Source: Symbiotaphrina buchneri
Taxonomy: Eukaryota; Ascomycota; Symbiotaphrinales; Symbiotaphrinaceae
Length of the DNA: 64,000 nucleotides
Reading direction: 5' to 3'
Assembly: GCA_001599915.1 (NCBI GenBank)
Contig: BCIG01000027.1
Location: forward strand, 62,001-126,000
A program made the translations under genes and the position numbers. The notes under the pieces are model-generated. The model made no database searches. It was not told the DNA's origin and saw only the letters and a program-made list of their open reading frames with translations. Positions 42,752-55,779 of this stretch are shown here, piece after piece (the stretch's first letter is position 1; the number at the start of each line of letters is the position of its first letter).

Positions 42752-44885
42752 ATGTTCGGCTCCAGCTTCGCCTTCGTCGCCCCTCAAATGGCGGGCCCAA
42801 ACTCGCGTGGGCGAGAACGCGGCCCTCCTCCACCCGCAACCCCCGTCGTCTTTCCTCACTACGTGCCTCCAAGCTCCAACCTCCCGTCCTCTGCTCAGAC
42901 TGAGTACAAGACCACCTTCGACCAGCAAGCCGCAAAATACATCTTCCAGCTCTTCTGCTCGATAAAACGGCCCACGGACATCACCGCCGCACACCTGGAA
43001 GCACTGAACGTGCGGATCGACGAGCCGGTGAGCTTGGAGGAATTGATCCCTCGCGCGGAAGACGGCGCGAGTTTCCTGCCGCCGAAAGAATGGGAGGAGG
43101 CGCCACGGTCTGAATATGACACCTCCAACACGACAAACAGCTCCTCGTCATCCTCCACAACTACCTCTTCGGTGTCTTCACCTACGAGCTCCGGTCCGGT
43201 ATCAGCATACAGCCCGAGCCGTCCTCTCAGTAACAACTCGTCGCCGCCAACTCATGAGACGTATTACACGCGCTTGCGAGAACTGCGCTTTAACAATGCA
43301 GATGCCTTTGCGGATATCCAGCGCCTGCCGCCGGAGCCTGGCAAACCGATCAGGCCGCGCACGGCGCACTTCCGACGCTTCTACACGGCCCTGGATATGC
43401 TGGCGCAGTACTGGGATACAAGCGAGGATGGAGATGCCATGGGATGTCAGAGTGGGAGTGCCAGTGGGAGCGAGGAGGAGGAAGAGGCGGAGAAATCGGC
43501 TGCAAATGTACAAGGAGGGAGTGCTGGAGAGGTGACTACTGGTACTGTTGGAGACGCGACAGCTGCAGAACCGATGGAGACAGACTCGCCGCCGCGGAAG
43601 AAGCATAAGAAGAGTCGCCCGTATAAAGGCCGGCGGACAGGTACAGGGCGAGATATGCCGGAGCAGTTCCGCGAGGATGCAGTGAAGGCGTTTGTCGAGA
43701 CAGTAGCATGGATGTTTGGATGTACTGCTACGTACGTGCTCTACCCCCTTCTTGTTGCCCATCCCGCTCTTCCCCTCGTCCCCGTGCATAAATAGCTAAC
43801 ACATCCCAAACGGACAGGCCCCCTCGCGCCCCGCCTCGCTTCCAACTCCACACCGCCCTCCTTCCCGTCCGACAAACATGCCTCATCTACCGCATCCCCA
43901 CCTCCCGCGCGCTCGCCCGAGCCGGTCACCTCGAAGGGCCCCTCAGCGCCGTCCAATGCCGGGGCGAAACGTCCTTCACGGCCTCCAACCCAGCAGCCAC
44001 AACCTCTCCATCCGTGCACCACCCCGCCGCACTGGACCTACTACGCGAAGTGGGCAGTCTCCTACTCCTAGCACAAGAACGCGCACGCGAGGGCAAAGAG
44101 GAGAAGAAGCCCGGCGAGGGGTTGTGGTGGGTGTCGCGGCGGCGGTGGGGCGGCGGCGAGGGCGGCGAGGGCGGGTGGGTCGAGAAGGGCGATGCGGGGG
44201 TTGGGGGAGAGGAGATTGTCGTTAAGGAGCGAGAGGGCCAGGCTCTGCCGCACTCTAAGGCGGATGAGAGAGATCGCGATGCCAGGAAGAGGAGAGGCAG
44301 CCGCCGCGAGGATGCCAAGGATAGTCGCCGTAAGAGCGCGGGCGAGGCGTGGAAGACCCTCAGGCCGGGAATGGGATTGTGGGATAAGCGCGTAAGGTAT
44401 CAGCGCATCGGAAGACCGGCTACGGAGGAGGGTTGGGATGATGTGAGAGAGCCCTGCACTCTGCCCTTTCCCTTTTCCCTCTCTCTTGCTTTTTCGTGAC
44501 GAGCCAAGAGACGCGAGTGCCTGCTGATGATACGTTGTACTAACAAAAAAACAAACAGATCTTCATCTTCTCCTCGCTCAACCACCATATCTCCATCCTG
44601 CACGCGCGCGTGCACGCCGCTTATATTGACTTTTTAACCACTGGCCACCCTCCTTCTCCTGTCACTACCACGGGGGATTCAGCAGCGGCAAGGCTTCCAA
44701 CCGGATGGGACGAGCTCCGCCTCCGCCGCAGCAAGTGGTACGATCTCCTGGACGCGGAGCAGCGCGTCGAGGCGATGCGCGCTGTCACGGGTGTTGTGGG
44801 GTATTTGATGCGTGGGCCGCCTGCTGAAGCCGGGGGTGTGGGTGGGAGTGTGCCTGAGAAAGACCTGGGTAGAGGTGCGGAGTAG
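42752..44885 (+). CDS. Conserved-looking hypothetical protein
   Basis: Three exons (42752-43731, 43818-44442, 44559-44885) join in frame to 643 residues from MFGSSFAFVAPQMAG. Visible features: an N-terminal folded-looking block (TTFDQQAAKYIFQLFCSIKR, LEALNVRIDEPVSLEEL), a serine/threonine-rich linker near residues 125-160, a second block (RFNNADAFADIQRLPPEPG, HFRRFYTALDMLAQYWDTS), an acidic run then basic KKHKKSRPYKGRR, a third block (FVETVAWMFGC, RFQLHTALLPVRQTCLIYRI), a glycine/arginine-rich insert, and a C-terminal helical block (FSSLNHHISILHARVHAAYIDF). No named domain is recognised and there is no signal or membrane span. The clean splice junctions and codon use support a real gene. Function unknown. 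Confidence 0.75.
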
Positions 44886-45900
44886 GTCGGCTTGGATGGA
44901 GTGGGAAGACGGTATGTGTGGATGTGGATGTAGCGGAATCAATGGGAATCTAATTGCGCCGTAGCCACTGGAAGGGAGACGGGCATCTAAAAGGGCGGAT
45001 TTAAAAGGGCAATGTAATGTCAGGCAATGCAATGCGTGAAGTGAAGTGGATTTGGAGGTGGGAGAGATGTGCGTCTTCATGGGTGTTGTCATCGTCTTCG
45101 GAAGAAGAAGAAGAAGAAGAAGAAGAAGAAGAAGAATCATTACGCATAAATGCATGGATGGATGAGTACATAAGGTAGATGGATGGACAAAGAGGTAGGA
45201 CGTGAATAGGTGTGTGTGAGGTCAAGGGCAGCCCTTCCTAAAGGAAGCTGCCATAACAAGCCGAAGGAGAATGGCTGTGTATGTCAACAGCGGCCCACCT
45301 GCCTCCGCACATCCATGGCACAAATAGACCGCAGAAACAGCTTAATATCATAAGGTAGTTTTTCTATCTAACAACTGATCTATCAAAGAAGAGGCACGAT
45401 CCACGAAAGGACCCAAAGACACAGCCAACCTGCAGTAGCAAGCAGGCATACACAACATAGCTCCGATCAGAAAGGTTCAAATTGTTCTTGCAAAGGTGGT
45501 GAAGTTGGGCCCAGAACATATCTACAGCGCCCACCTCCCTCACCGGAAGCGAGGAAGAGCGAGTGCTGAATAGTTGGCATACAGGCCGTCTCGTCACGCC
45601 GGAGTATAGTTGTGTGAAGAAGAAAAAGAGAAAAGAAGAAGAGAGCAAGAGCAGGCGTCGTCTGAAGTAGCGCAGACGATCGGAGCTCGCCAACGCGCGC
45701 ACGTGATACTGCTTATATTCTGCTGAAGGCGGGCGAGCGGGGTGATCCGACGGAACGGAGGAGCGCGCAGCAAACTCGCAGCCTGCTCGGCAAACTCCTT
45801 GCTGCTTGCTATCCCAAGTCTGCCTCTTAAGGGCTTCGCTGCTGGTGCTCAGTTGGCCTGTCTGCGTTGCGCTGAGCTGGTCAATTGCTGAGTAGTCATC
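44886..45900. other. Intergenic, 1 kb
   Basis: Contains the (GAA)12 run at 45101-45136 and the SHMT promoter; otherwise nothing recognised. Confidence 0.55.
45101..45136 (+). repeat. (GAA)12 microsatellite
   Basis: Twelve uninterrupted GAA units in non-coding sequence downstream of the hypothetical gene. All-purine on this strand. Confidence 0.97.
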
Positions 45901-47712
45901 ATGGCTTCATTGAGAAGCAGCTGTCGGGCTTCACGAGCTCTGCTTGGCGGGCTCAAGCGTGCGTCGAGCCGCTGTGCTGCCAGTGATGAACTCAAGCTGT
46001 CTCGTGCCGCTGCCCAATGGAGGCCGGTGTCGACGGTTTCGCTGGATGCTCAGCAGAAGGTCTGACTCAATTGCTTTTCCCACCGTTGTCGTGGGCCGCT
46101 GCTGATCATGCTGTATGTAGCTCCTTGCTGCGCATCTCAAGGAAGCAGATCCCGTCGTGTATCAGATAATAGAAAAGGTACAACCACTCTTCAACAAGCC
46201 ATGAAGGAACGGGATTGACTCGGTGCAGGAGAAACGAAGGCAGAAGCACTTCATCAACCTGATTCCATCGGAGAACTTCACGTCCCAAGCGGTTCTCGAT
46301 GCGTTAGGCAGTGTTATGCAAAGTACGTACTTGAAGACATAGCTTGCGAGTTACGGACCATACTGAGCGCTTGAGTTAGATAAATACTCGGAAGGATACC
46401 CAGGAGCAAGATATTACGGAGGCAACGAGTTCATCGACGAGTCAGAACGGCTATGCCAGCAGAGGGCACTGGAGACATTCGGGTTGAAGCCAGAAGAATG
46501 GGGTGTCAATGTACAACGTAAGTCATAGCCATCATCACATTAGACGATTGCTAACGCCTCCAAGCTCTCTCTGGCTCTCCCGCAAACCTCATGGCGTACT
46601 CTGCCGTCCTTAACACTCATGACCGCCTGATGGGCCTCGATCTCCCTCATGGTGGCCATCTGTCCCACGGATACCAAACCCCCACAAAGAAGATTTCCGC
46701 CATATCAAAGTACTTCGAGACGTTACCGTACCGACTCAACGAGGCAACAGGCCTCATCGACTACGACGCGCTCGAATCCAATGCCACCCTCTACCGGCCC
46801 AAGCTGATCGTGGCCGGGACCTCCGCCTACAGCCGACTGATCGACTACGAGCGGATGCGCGCCATCGCCGACAAAGTCGACGCCTACCTCCTGAGCGACA
46901 TGGCCCACGTGTCCGGCCTCGTCGCCGCCGGCGTCATCCCCTCTCCCTTCCAATACTCAGACATCGTCACCACGACCACACACAAATCGCTGCGCGGCCC
47001 GCGGGGGGCCATGATCTTCTTCCGCAAAGGCGTGCGGCGCGTGGACAAGAAAGGCAAAGAAGAGCTCTACGACCTGGAGAACCCCATCAACTCGTCCGTC
47101 TTCCCGGGCCACCAAGGCGGGCCGCACAACCACACCATCGCCGCGCTGTCCGTCGCTCTAGCACAAGCCCAAACCCCCGAATTCAAATCCTACCAGCGCA
47201 CGGTGCTCAGCAACGCGAAGGCCCTCGCCGCGCGCCTCGGCGACGCCAAAGAAGACGGCGGGCTGGGCTACACCATCGTCTCCGGCGGCACCGACAACCA
47301 CCTCGTGCTGCTCGACCTGCGCGACCGCGGCGTCGACGGCGCCCGCGTCGAGCGCGTCCTCGAGCTCGTCGGCGTCGCCAGCAACAAGAACACCGTCCCC
47401 GGCGACAAGTCCGCGCTCAAACCCGGCGGACTACGCATGGGCACCCCCGCAATGACGACGCGGGGGTTCACGCCGGACGACTTTGTGCGCGTGGCGGAGG
47501 TCGTCGACCGCGCCGTGCGCATCACGCAGCGCCTGGATAAGGCGGCGCGCGAGGAGGCGCAGGCCCGTGAACGGAAGAATCCGGGCAGCGTTAAGGCGTT
47601 TTTGGAATACGTGGGGACGGGAGAGGAGGTGGCGGAGATTGTGGAGTTGAGAAGGGAGGTGGAGGATTGGGTCGGCACGTTTGCGTTGCCGTGGGAGGCG
47701 CAGGCGGCTTGA
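45901..47712 (+). CDS. Serine hydroxymethyltransferase, mitochondrial form
   Basis: Five exons (45901-46059, 46121-46177, 46229-46322, 46380-46517, 46565-47712) give 531 residues. The enzyme interconverts serine plus tetrahydrofolate with glycine plus 5,10-methylene-THF using pyridoxal phosphate. Seen: [51 protein letters not shown] (restored exactly by the last intron), the substrate loop [12 protein letters not shown], and the PLP lysine in [18 protein letters not shown]. The first 45 residues ([20 protein letters not shown]) are basic, S/R/A-rich and nearly free of acids, consistent with a mitochondrial presequence; the cytosolic isozyme lacks this. Length is right for the precursor. It acts in one-carbon and glycine metabolism. 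In yeast the counterpart is SHM1. Confidence 0.95.
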
Positions 47713-47850
47713 TTGTGAAGGGGAGAGAGCGGGCTGGGATGGATGGTGGATGGGAAGGGAGGGTGAGCACTGCATCTATCATACTGGAATGGAAGGGAAT
47801 GGAGCAAGAGTCGAGGGCAGTCAAGTTCACAACGTGTCACCAATGGACTG

Positions 47851-47869
47851 GATGGGATGGGATGGGATG
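47851..47869 (+). repeat. Tandem GATGG repeat
   Basis: Nearly four copies of a 5-base GATGG unit in the SHMT 3' region. Confidence 0.85.
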
Positions 47870-48012
47870 AAATAATGCAAAAGAAAAGAAAAATATATAG
47901 GAGGAAAAGGGAGAAGGGAATTGCTCGTCCTCTAAAAGCTTTTTAAAATGGTCTCTCAACAAAAAAAAATGAAGCTTATCATTTATCACGGCGTCCAGCT
48001 CCACACTACCTA

Positions 48013-48045
48013 CCTATTCCCTGCCTATTCCCTGCCTATTCCCTA
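48013..48045 (+). repeat. Three copies of an 11-base repeat
   Basis: CCTATTCCCTG occurs three times in tandem, the last copy with one change at its final base. Confidence 0.85.
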
Positions 48046-49777
48046 ACCTTCAGTCTTGCTCTCATTTACTCAGCTACTCATTTACGCATTGGCATAAGAG
48101 GTGGTGCTGTGTTGATTGGACAACGCGCCGAACAAGCATTGTTCCAGTGCAGAGACACTCGGGGCATTGTTTACCACACGCTCAGGCATTACACAGCACA
48201 CTCTCAGCTTAGGCTTTCAGCAAGTTATAAAACCCCTCATTTCATTCAAAGGACTATTTCATTCCGCGGTCTATTTTCATTCATTCATACGATGATATGC
48301 ATCAGCAGTTCCAAAAAGACCCAGATCAAAAGGCGTGGAGCACACAGCTAGCTAGGTAGCCAAAACCCCGGCTGGCCCGCTCCCTTTCCATCCCATGTGT
48401 CACTACCGGCCTGTAGAGACATATCCACGGCGCCGCGGGCCGGAGGGCGTGTGCCCCCGTTTCTCCCCTTAACTTTTGCTTACTTGCTTCATATCTTCTC
48501 TTTCTAAAAGACCGACCCCAACCCAGGAGCCGGCTTTCATCCCCGGACCATTGCGGCGGAAGTCTTTTCTCACTGCCCTCAGCAAAGAGAAGCGACCCAC
48601 GCCGAAAACAGAAACAGATTTGGGAGGGGACATGACGCGAGACTTTCGAAAAGGATGTCACAGATGCCTCCCCATGACTAGGTCGTAGAACAGAGAAGAA
48701 AACGCCGGTGGTAGGTATTCAAAACGCGTGCGTCAGAGTCCGTAGCACATCAGAGCTTTTGGTGCGGAGATATCCCGTAAACAGAACCAAGGAGCGGGAC
48801 CGAAAGGGTATACACAGCAGATATCGTGAATATGAACAGAGATTGCAATGAGGATTGGTCCGAGCCAATGTAAAGAGTGGTCCAAGCGACCCATCTCGGT
48901 CGGGCGGAGAACCTTCCTGATGAATCTGTTGGCCTCCGATGAATTGGCCACTTGACTCTGTGCTGTGGCTTCTTGAACAGGTCAATGACAAAAGCGGCGT
49001 GGAGGAGTCCTTAGCCATTCGGCCACAATATCAGTCCCGGGACGTATAGCTCCTGGCTCGACTCCGCGAAGCCCCTTCCACGTCAGGCCGTCCATGGCAA
49101 GAGTGCCTTGTCGAGTGCGTCGACACTTGCTTTCGTTATGACTGAAGAGCGCCGGCTCATGGAGAGCTTCGAACCTGGAGAACATTCTCCAAGAAGTCAA
49201 CGGTGTGTCATCAAAGCTGCGCTGGATCCGTCCAGAACGGGACTCATCGGCGGGAGAACAGTGATTGTATCCCTGTGACGATGTCGAACCAGCTGCTTGG
49301 TGCAATAATCCTGATCACGGCGGTCGCAGGAATCGAGTTCCAGAAATGACAACCCAGACGCCAACACCCATGGTAAAGTCTATAGTAGCCGATCCGAACT
49401 GAAGGTATCCATGTAGTGGGATCCAGTAAGAAGAATAGGTATTCCTGCTCCAAGTAACGCCTTCCCGTATCATGGATTGAAATCGAGAATGCGTAGATAA
49501 AAGTTGACCCCGAAGATACAGTATCTTAAGCACTTTTTGACGCCATCATGACAGACTCGCCGCTGTTAAGAGCGTGTGGTTTAGGCTGGTCCGCTCAGCC
49601 TCAAGGAGCGTGATGTAGGGAACAGGATCCGTGTCAGCCGAACCATAGGGAAAGAGAGATCGTACAAGCTTCCTTGTCGCCTCGGTATTCGGCGTCATTT
49701 AGCAAGAAGTGAAGATCCACTTTCTAGACCTGATGCATCGGACAACCCGCTGGCAAGGAAGACGGCGGGCCTGCCAT

Positions 49778-50555
49778 TCAAAGAATGACACACTTTCTTC
49801 CGCTATGGCCACGCCCGTGACGACCCTTTTCCCTATAACGGTAATGATGATCTCTGCCGCCCATATCTCCTGGTCCGGATGCTCCAGGCCCTGCACCCCG
49901 TCCCGCCATATTGCGGGCATAAGCTTGGCGTTGCTTGCTGAGAGCCCGTACGACATCATAGAAGGCTTTCTCGACATTGATGCAATTCTTAGCTGATGCT
50001 TCCACGAAGTCACAGCCTAACTGTCGAGCAAGTGCATGGCCTTCTTGTGTTGAGACCTCTCTTTCATGCACGCGGTCACTCTTGTTGCCAACCAGCATTA
50101 TAGGAACTTGCATAGCTGCCGCTGCACCGAAACCCGCACCTGCATATCCGAGACCCGGAGAACTAGCTGCAGAGGTCTCTTTCACTCGTTGAATCTGATG
50201 ATGAAACCGCTCGATGCGAGTGAACGAAGATCTTGACGAGATGCTGTAAACCAGTACGAAACCTTCACCATCTCTTATCCACTGATCTCGTAGTGCCGTA
50301 TATTCTTCTTGCCCCGCTGTATCCAAAACCTCTAGCATGCATGATTGCCCATCAATAACAACTTGCTTGCGGTATGAATCCTCAATCGTTGGATCGTACG
50401 TTTCCACGAAATGATTTAGACATAACTGCAGCTGTCAGCTTACATGTTTGCCTTGCACAAACGCTCCATATCCTTACCTGGATCGTTAATGCGGTCTTCC
50501 CTACACCGCCATCTCCCAGCACCACCAGTTTGTATAGGTTCATTTTTCCCGACAT
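49778..50555 (-). CDS. rasB: Ras-family small GTPase, RasB/Ras2-like
   Basis: Two exons, 50555-50478 (26 codons) and 50425-49778, give 241 residues. G1 is GDGGVGKTA, the effector loop YDPTIEDSY, G3 DTAGQEEY (the catalytic Gln is present), G4 NKSD and G5 EASAKN. Between switch II and G4 there is an insertion of about 20 residues rich in S, G and A (KETSAASSPGLGYAGAGFGA), as in filamentous-fungal RasB/NC-Ras2 rather than RasA. The C-terminus is basic, GRG/H-rich and ends CVIL, a CaaX box; the Leu at the end favours geranylgeranylation. RasB-type proteins control polar growth, branching and conidiation at the plasma membrane. The name is inferred from the insert and CaaX, so a Rap/Rsr1-like assignment remains possible. 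Confidence 0.9.
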
Positions 50556-51571
50556 CTTGGTTTATCGCAGGGACTTGGGATCGTCAGAATCCGCCGGTGT
50601 TTCCAAGATCCCAACTATTTCGAAATGGATGGAGGAAAGGTAGGGAAGGCCCAAAATTAAACAGTGCACAGCAGCGGCGCGGTGGTACAATGCCGACAAA
50701 TCAAGACGGCTGGCCACGTGGGATTTTGAAAACAGCTTCCCGGTCCAAGGCGATTCTGCAACCGCCCACGCACGAGCAAACCGGTGATTTTCCCTCCAAT
50801 GAAGAGCAGATCGCTAACTTTTGTAGGGTGACAGGCGCCCACGATGATGTACGAGGATCACTGCAGACCAAAGTGAAGAGAACCAATCGCTAAGCTGAGA
50901 GTATAGCCGAGTAGATGTCTTTGAGCGGGATGTTTCGAAGTACTCCTGCAAGAGAGCTGCAGGACCGACGTCTATGGGACCAGCACCGACGATTCGAAAT
51001 GTGACTGCAGAACAGCAAACCCGCAATGTGGTGAAACGGAGGTAGGTGAAGTTGGCGTATATGTATTCCAGACGGGATAAGTATCAGAGCCTGAAGGTTC
51101 CACGATGACCGTTACACCGTGATCCAACGTGATCAACGATCTAGGTGCGGCCGAGCAAGCGTGTAGTTGGGGTATTGGATATGGAGGACGGCGGTCCGTG
51201 GCCCGATCCCAAGCAAGCAAGCAAGGGCGGTTGGGATAATGTACGAAGGGTGGGCGCTCGCACGCAAGCGGGATAGTAACGAGAGTAAAGCTGGCCCCTT
51301 TGTATGCAGTGAGACTGGTGGAATTTCAAGACATAAGGGCACCAAAGAATAGATGGTAAGGTGAGAGCTCCAGCTGTCGGTCGTGAGGTGAAGGTAAGGC
51401 AAGGTCGACGGGGGGGCAGGAGCTGCTTGCTGCTAGAGTTACAGGAAAACACTAGGTAAATGATACCGGTAGTGGCTCGGTAGTCAATCTGCTCCGCGAT
51501 GAATTGTGCTCGAGCCAATTGATATTGTATCGAGGAGTGAATTTGTGTGAGGAGTGCTGTCTCAATTCTGA

Positions 51572-51596
51572 TGCAATAAATTTGGATTTTATTGCA
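51572..51596. repeat. Inverted repeat with 9-base arms
   Basis: TGCAATAAA and its exact complement TTTATTGCA are separated by 7 bases (TTTGGAT) in the Ras upstream region. AT-rich arms; could be a hairpin or chance. Confidence 0.55.
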
Positions 51597-54500
51597 ATAC
51601 CTGATCAATAAAGGTCCGAGAAGGTCGGTGTATGTGAGGGTAAGGTACTTCTAGGAGGGGAGACGCGAGCATGTTCTGGGGGCCGTCAGGGTGCGGAAGA
51701 TTTTGGGTTCTTTCCCAGCGCGCGTTTGCAGACACCCACCAAAAAAGATAACAATTCGGACAGTCTATGCGTACGGTAGTGGACCGAACACCCCATTTTA
51801 CTCGGACCCTCCCCGAGGACAAGCAGGCAGTGCAAACATGCAAAATGGTCTACTCCAACAACACTCGGATTCTGAACGAGGCATATGGTGCCATGAACCA
51901 CGAGCCTTTCACAATAGGGAATTCTGGTTGAAGATCTCCACGACTAACTGGAGAATGGCCCAGGTCAAAACGTCCTGCTAGTACCGGCTGGGTCAGGATA
52001 TACCTCACGGGAAGCCCAACTTGAAGCTAAGACGAGAGCTCTGACCAAGTATAAAGGTATCCAGAAGCTCTTTGACGGCGATTTACGGAATATTGGCCTT
52101 CTCTATTCCGCTTGCTTTTGACGATGGAGTTCTCCCCTGATCACGAACTGTGATCATGCTCGCTCATCGACAGATCTGACAGGGCTGAAAGGTTACAGTC
52201 AATCATCCTCCGATGACTGATTGCATTCACTGTTCACTTCTACCGTTCACTTTGATCCTTCAATGCCAGAAATCTCAATTAACCTCCAATCTCAAGGGCC
52301 CCTTAACCTTTCGCCTACCTTATGCATGCTCCTTATCTTCTCAACCTGGAGATGTTTGTTGCGTGATGGCTTCTCTCTCACCCTGAAGCCCTCCCTCCTT
52401 CGGGTTGTGCGCTACACTTTGCTGGAAAGGGAATGGCCTCATGGAGAAGGAAAGCACAAGGGATCCACGGTGGAGTCTCCTGGGCCCGAGGACCCTCACA
52501 AGCCGACGCTTCTTTTGAACCTTAGTCTCTCACCCCGCGCGCGTAGCCAGCCGGAGCGCGTTGCTATCCTCGCCGGCGGCCAGGCCTGGGCCACAGAACA
52601 TCAAGGCCGCCTCGTGCTATCTCGCGATCAGTGACAAATAGCAGACCATCAAGCATGTGATAAGTGCATCGCCCTCTAATCCATCACCAAAGTCGGGTTG
52701 AATATGTGATTGCTTCTGCTTCACCCAATGGAGCCAGAATTGACCGAATCGATGAATATTTTTGTTGTTGCGGTCAAAAATATTTTGGTTGTGCGCGCAA
52801 AATTTTTTCTTAGCGGCAAGCCATTTCGCACACAATGCATCTGATCCCTGAACATCTTTTACACCCGTCCTAACTCCTCCTGCGACTTCGCTCGGTAGCG
52901 CCTGCGCAATCGAGGGCCTTGCAGCCTTTAGCTTCAAGCCTCCAAAGCCATAGTTTTGGTTCGTGGTTCTTCTTTAGCCCACTACTACTGTCTTGTAAGC
53001 CAACTGAGCCGGGATCATTGTTCTTGGAACTTTCCGTCAAAGTTCACAGCCAGCAAGGTCTATCGTGGTTATGCCCTGCGGCTAGCTTGTTCCAAGCAAA
53101 TACAAGACAAACGCCAAGGTCCCTCTATCTGAGGGTTTGATGTGTGTTATTTCTCGACCACGAGGGTCCTTTCCTCAATTGCGGCGTTGATGATGTTGTG
53201 GAGTGGTGGTGCCGAAGGACGGCCCGAACGTTATTCAGCTTCCTAATGCAGACCACCTACCTCACTCAGGAAATGCCTCCAGGCTCACTCCAGTCTTTCT
53301 TTCGTCCGTACGGAGCAACGCTGCCGTTGGAGTAAGTGTGCACGACTCTGCAGCGTGCAGGAAGCCTGCCGCTCAGAACCCTCTTGTCACTCCTCTTCCC
53401 GGCTTCCGCTCGCACCAAAGCTTCAGCCTCCCAGCACCACTGCGTCGGCATCGGCAAACCGAGACTGAAAGCTCCTAGCGGATGCAGTAAACAATATGCC
53501 GGCCTCCATCATCCCACCCGCCTCTCTATGCACGCCGGCTCACTCCCGCCAATTATCTCTTACTTGCCATGTCCTAGACAGCGGACGACGTTCCGCTGGC
53601 GGGACAGCAAGCTGCTGGCCTTCTGCGTGGTTGTTTTAGACACGGGAGGACGGAGGACGGATTAAATGGATTGCAGCACCCCAACCGAGCAGAGACACTC
53701 TCCACAGCGGAGAGATAGTTGGGCGTGATCGAGCTGCAGCACTCTGTAATCACATCACCAGCGGTTGCCCGTCCGTTGAGCTGAGACCTCTCCAATGCTT
53801 TGATTCACTTCATTGTTGCCAGCTTGTGCATCGTGCAGATTCGCTACGGCATATCTCCGTGACATCCGTCGGCCCGCTCCTCAAGCTACCGGAACAAGGG
53901 AGTTGACAAGAGAGAGACCAACGATGTCGCTCCTGAGCGTTTACCTGTTGTAGTAGCAGATCATCCGTCTGCAACGGACCGTGGACTGAAGATGATGCCG
54001 TAGTTCGCAAACAAGCTGTTCACTTCGTACCTGCACATACCGGGTTCGGAGTTATGGCAATTTGTCGGCGATATCAAGCTGTCAGTCAACCCGTTGCATC
54101 CTCCAATGCAGAAGGGGACGGGTAATTACTCGGCCCTAAAGGCGGATTGATGCTGATTAGATGCCGTACGGAGCTCTCGGGGTGTCCAATTGTCCAATCA
54201 GAAGTGTCAAATCTCTGCAAGTCCAGCTCCAAAGCTTGTCAGCCCAACAAAGCCGCCTTGGGCTGCACAGTGCATGGCTGATCAATTATCGGGTCTTTCT
54301 TTTTAGTCATATCAAGAGGTGATGACATTTTGACAGATAGCTTATCTCGCATCTGAAACATTATTGCGAGTCTTATCTACGATAACCTTTTCTTTCCCCA
54401 GAGTGATTTGATGCTTTTTGCAATTTGTGTTCGGTTGCCTGCATGAGTGGTCATGTGCATGCAGGAGACGAGAGGAGGAAAGATAGCTGAACACAGCACC

Positions 54501-55721
54501 ACATGTCTGACTGTGGGTATGCAATCATCCGAGAACCATCCGAGAACCAAGACGGTGCTACGCATCTGTGCCTGTAATGGGGTGGTTCACTTCAATCCGG
54601 CTGGAGTTTTGTGGTGAGGGATATTGCCTGTTTCCCCGCTGCGGACTTGTATTTGGTGAAGCAGCATCCTGGCACTCCTGATGCATGTTTCATGCAGGTT
54701 CAACATGTTTGTTCAGGAGAAATCACCCCAGGCATGCGCTGCCGGTGAGTTGACATCCTCTGGAGATATATGGATGTGTGTGCAGGCACTCAATATCGGA
54801 GTCGCCGCGACAATCACCCCAAGCACTTTGGGGGAAACATCTAACCCCGTCATCAGTGCCCTCCAGCATTGCCAAATTCCAATACACAATGTCTGCTACC
54901 TGATAGCAATGTACGCCTCCTCTTGGCAAAGCTCAAATACCTCCAAGAAAAGTCATCATTGCTCGGTCAGGGCTCCCACTGGCCCCTCTACTCCCATCAA
55001 ACCCCTGCCGGCCGAGAAAAGCCCCCGCCCCTCACTCCCGTGGACCCGGAGCTCCCATTCGACGATATACCCTTGCGAACGGGGAATATTCTCTGGGCAA
55101 ATACCGGTGCTTCTGAACTGTCCCAGGAGTTCCCAAATTGATTGAATCCGGTTGCATGCATAAGGTATGAGCTGAATCCGCCCTGGACCAGGAATTGGCA
55201 TCACCATCGATTGATAACGAAACGCGGAAAATGCGGGGTAGCTCCGGTCAGGGAAAATGTTAGATACCTTGCGGTACCTATCTCGACCCTAGCATTTAGG
55301 TGCGCGGGAAAGTACCTGTACTTCATCCGCCTAATCACAGCTTCCGCCCAGGCCTCGGCTACCGCGCGCCCGATCTCGCCGAAAGGAAGCGCGCGGTGGG
55401 CCGCGGCGCGGGTTGTGGACCCCCTCCGCTCCTCGTGCACGACGTAGCGTTGTGGTTGAGTCAAGCAAGGGGAATATCGAGAGCTGATGACACCATCGAT
55501 TGTTGAACGTCCCTTACATTCGAGTAGATACTGTGAACTTACCAGGACCTGAACGCTGCTTACAAAGGCAAGCAATAGGCGGTCGAAGGGATTATCCTCT
55601 TTCTACTTCAGAGATAGCTTTGGCATTGTCCCTCTTTCGATTGGAGGAAGTCCTCGGGCGAGTGAACGGAGTGTGAGGCTGCTCACGCGAGCAGAAAGAG
55701 CAGAGCTTCTTCCATCCCACC

Positions 55722-55779
55722 CTCCGCGGGAGCTATCGATCTACGCTGCTCTCCGCGGCCTCACCACTTACCTCCGCGG
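55722..55779 (+). promoter_or_regulatory. Three CTCCGCGG sites before the HAD gene
   Basis: CTCCGCGG occurs at 55722-55729, 55751-55758 and 55772-55779, within 110 bases of the HAD start at 55828. Each holds the palindrome CCGCGG, i.e. the CGG/CCG half-sites used by Zn2Cys6 regulators. Regulatory role is inference. Confidence 0.45.

Larger units (their letters stand above)
47713..49777. other. 2.1 kb without recognisable gene
   Basis: Downstream of SHMT and of the convergent Ras gene. Minus-strand frames at about 48990-49305 and 49244-49533 have no recognisable similarity. Contains two short tandem repeats (47851-47869 and 48013-48045). Confidence 0.5.

Noticed and set aside
52221-52634. Plus-strand frame of 137 codons in the 5.3 kb gap
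   Set aside because: No recognisable domain and a non-ATG or weak start; length is within chance for this GC content.
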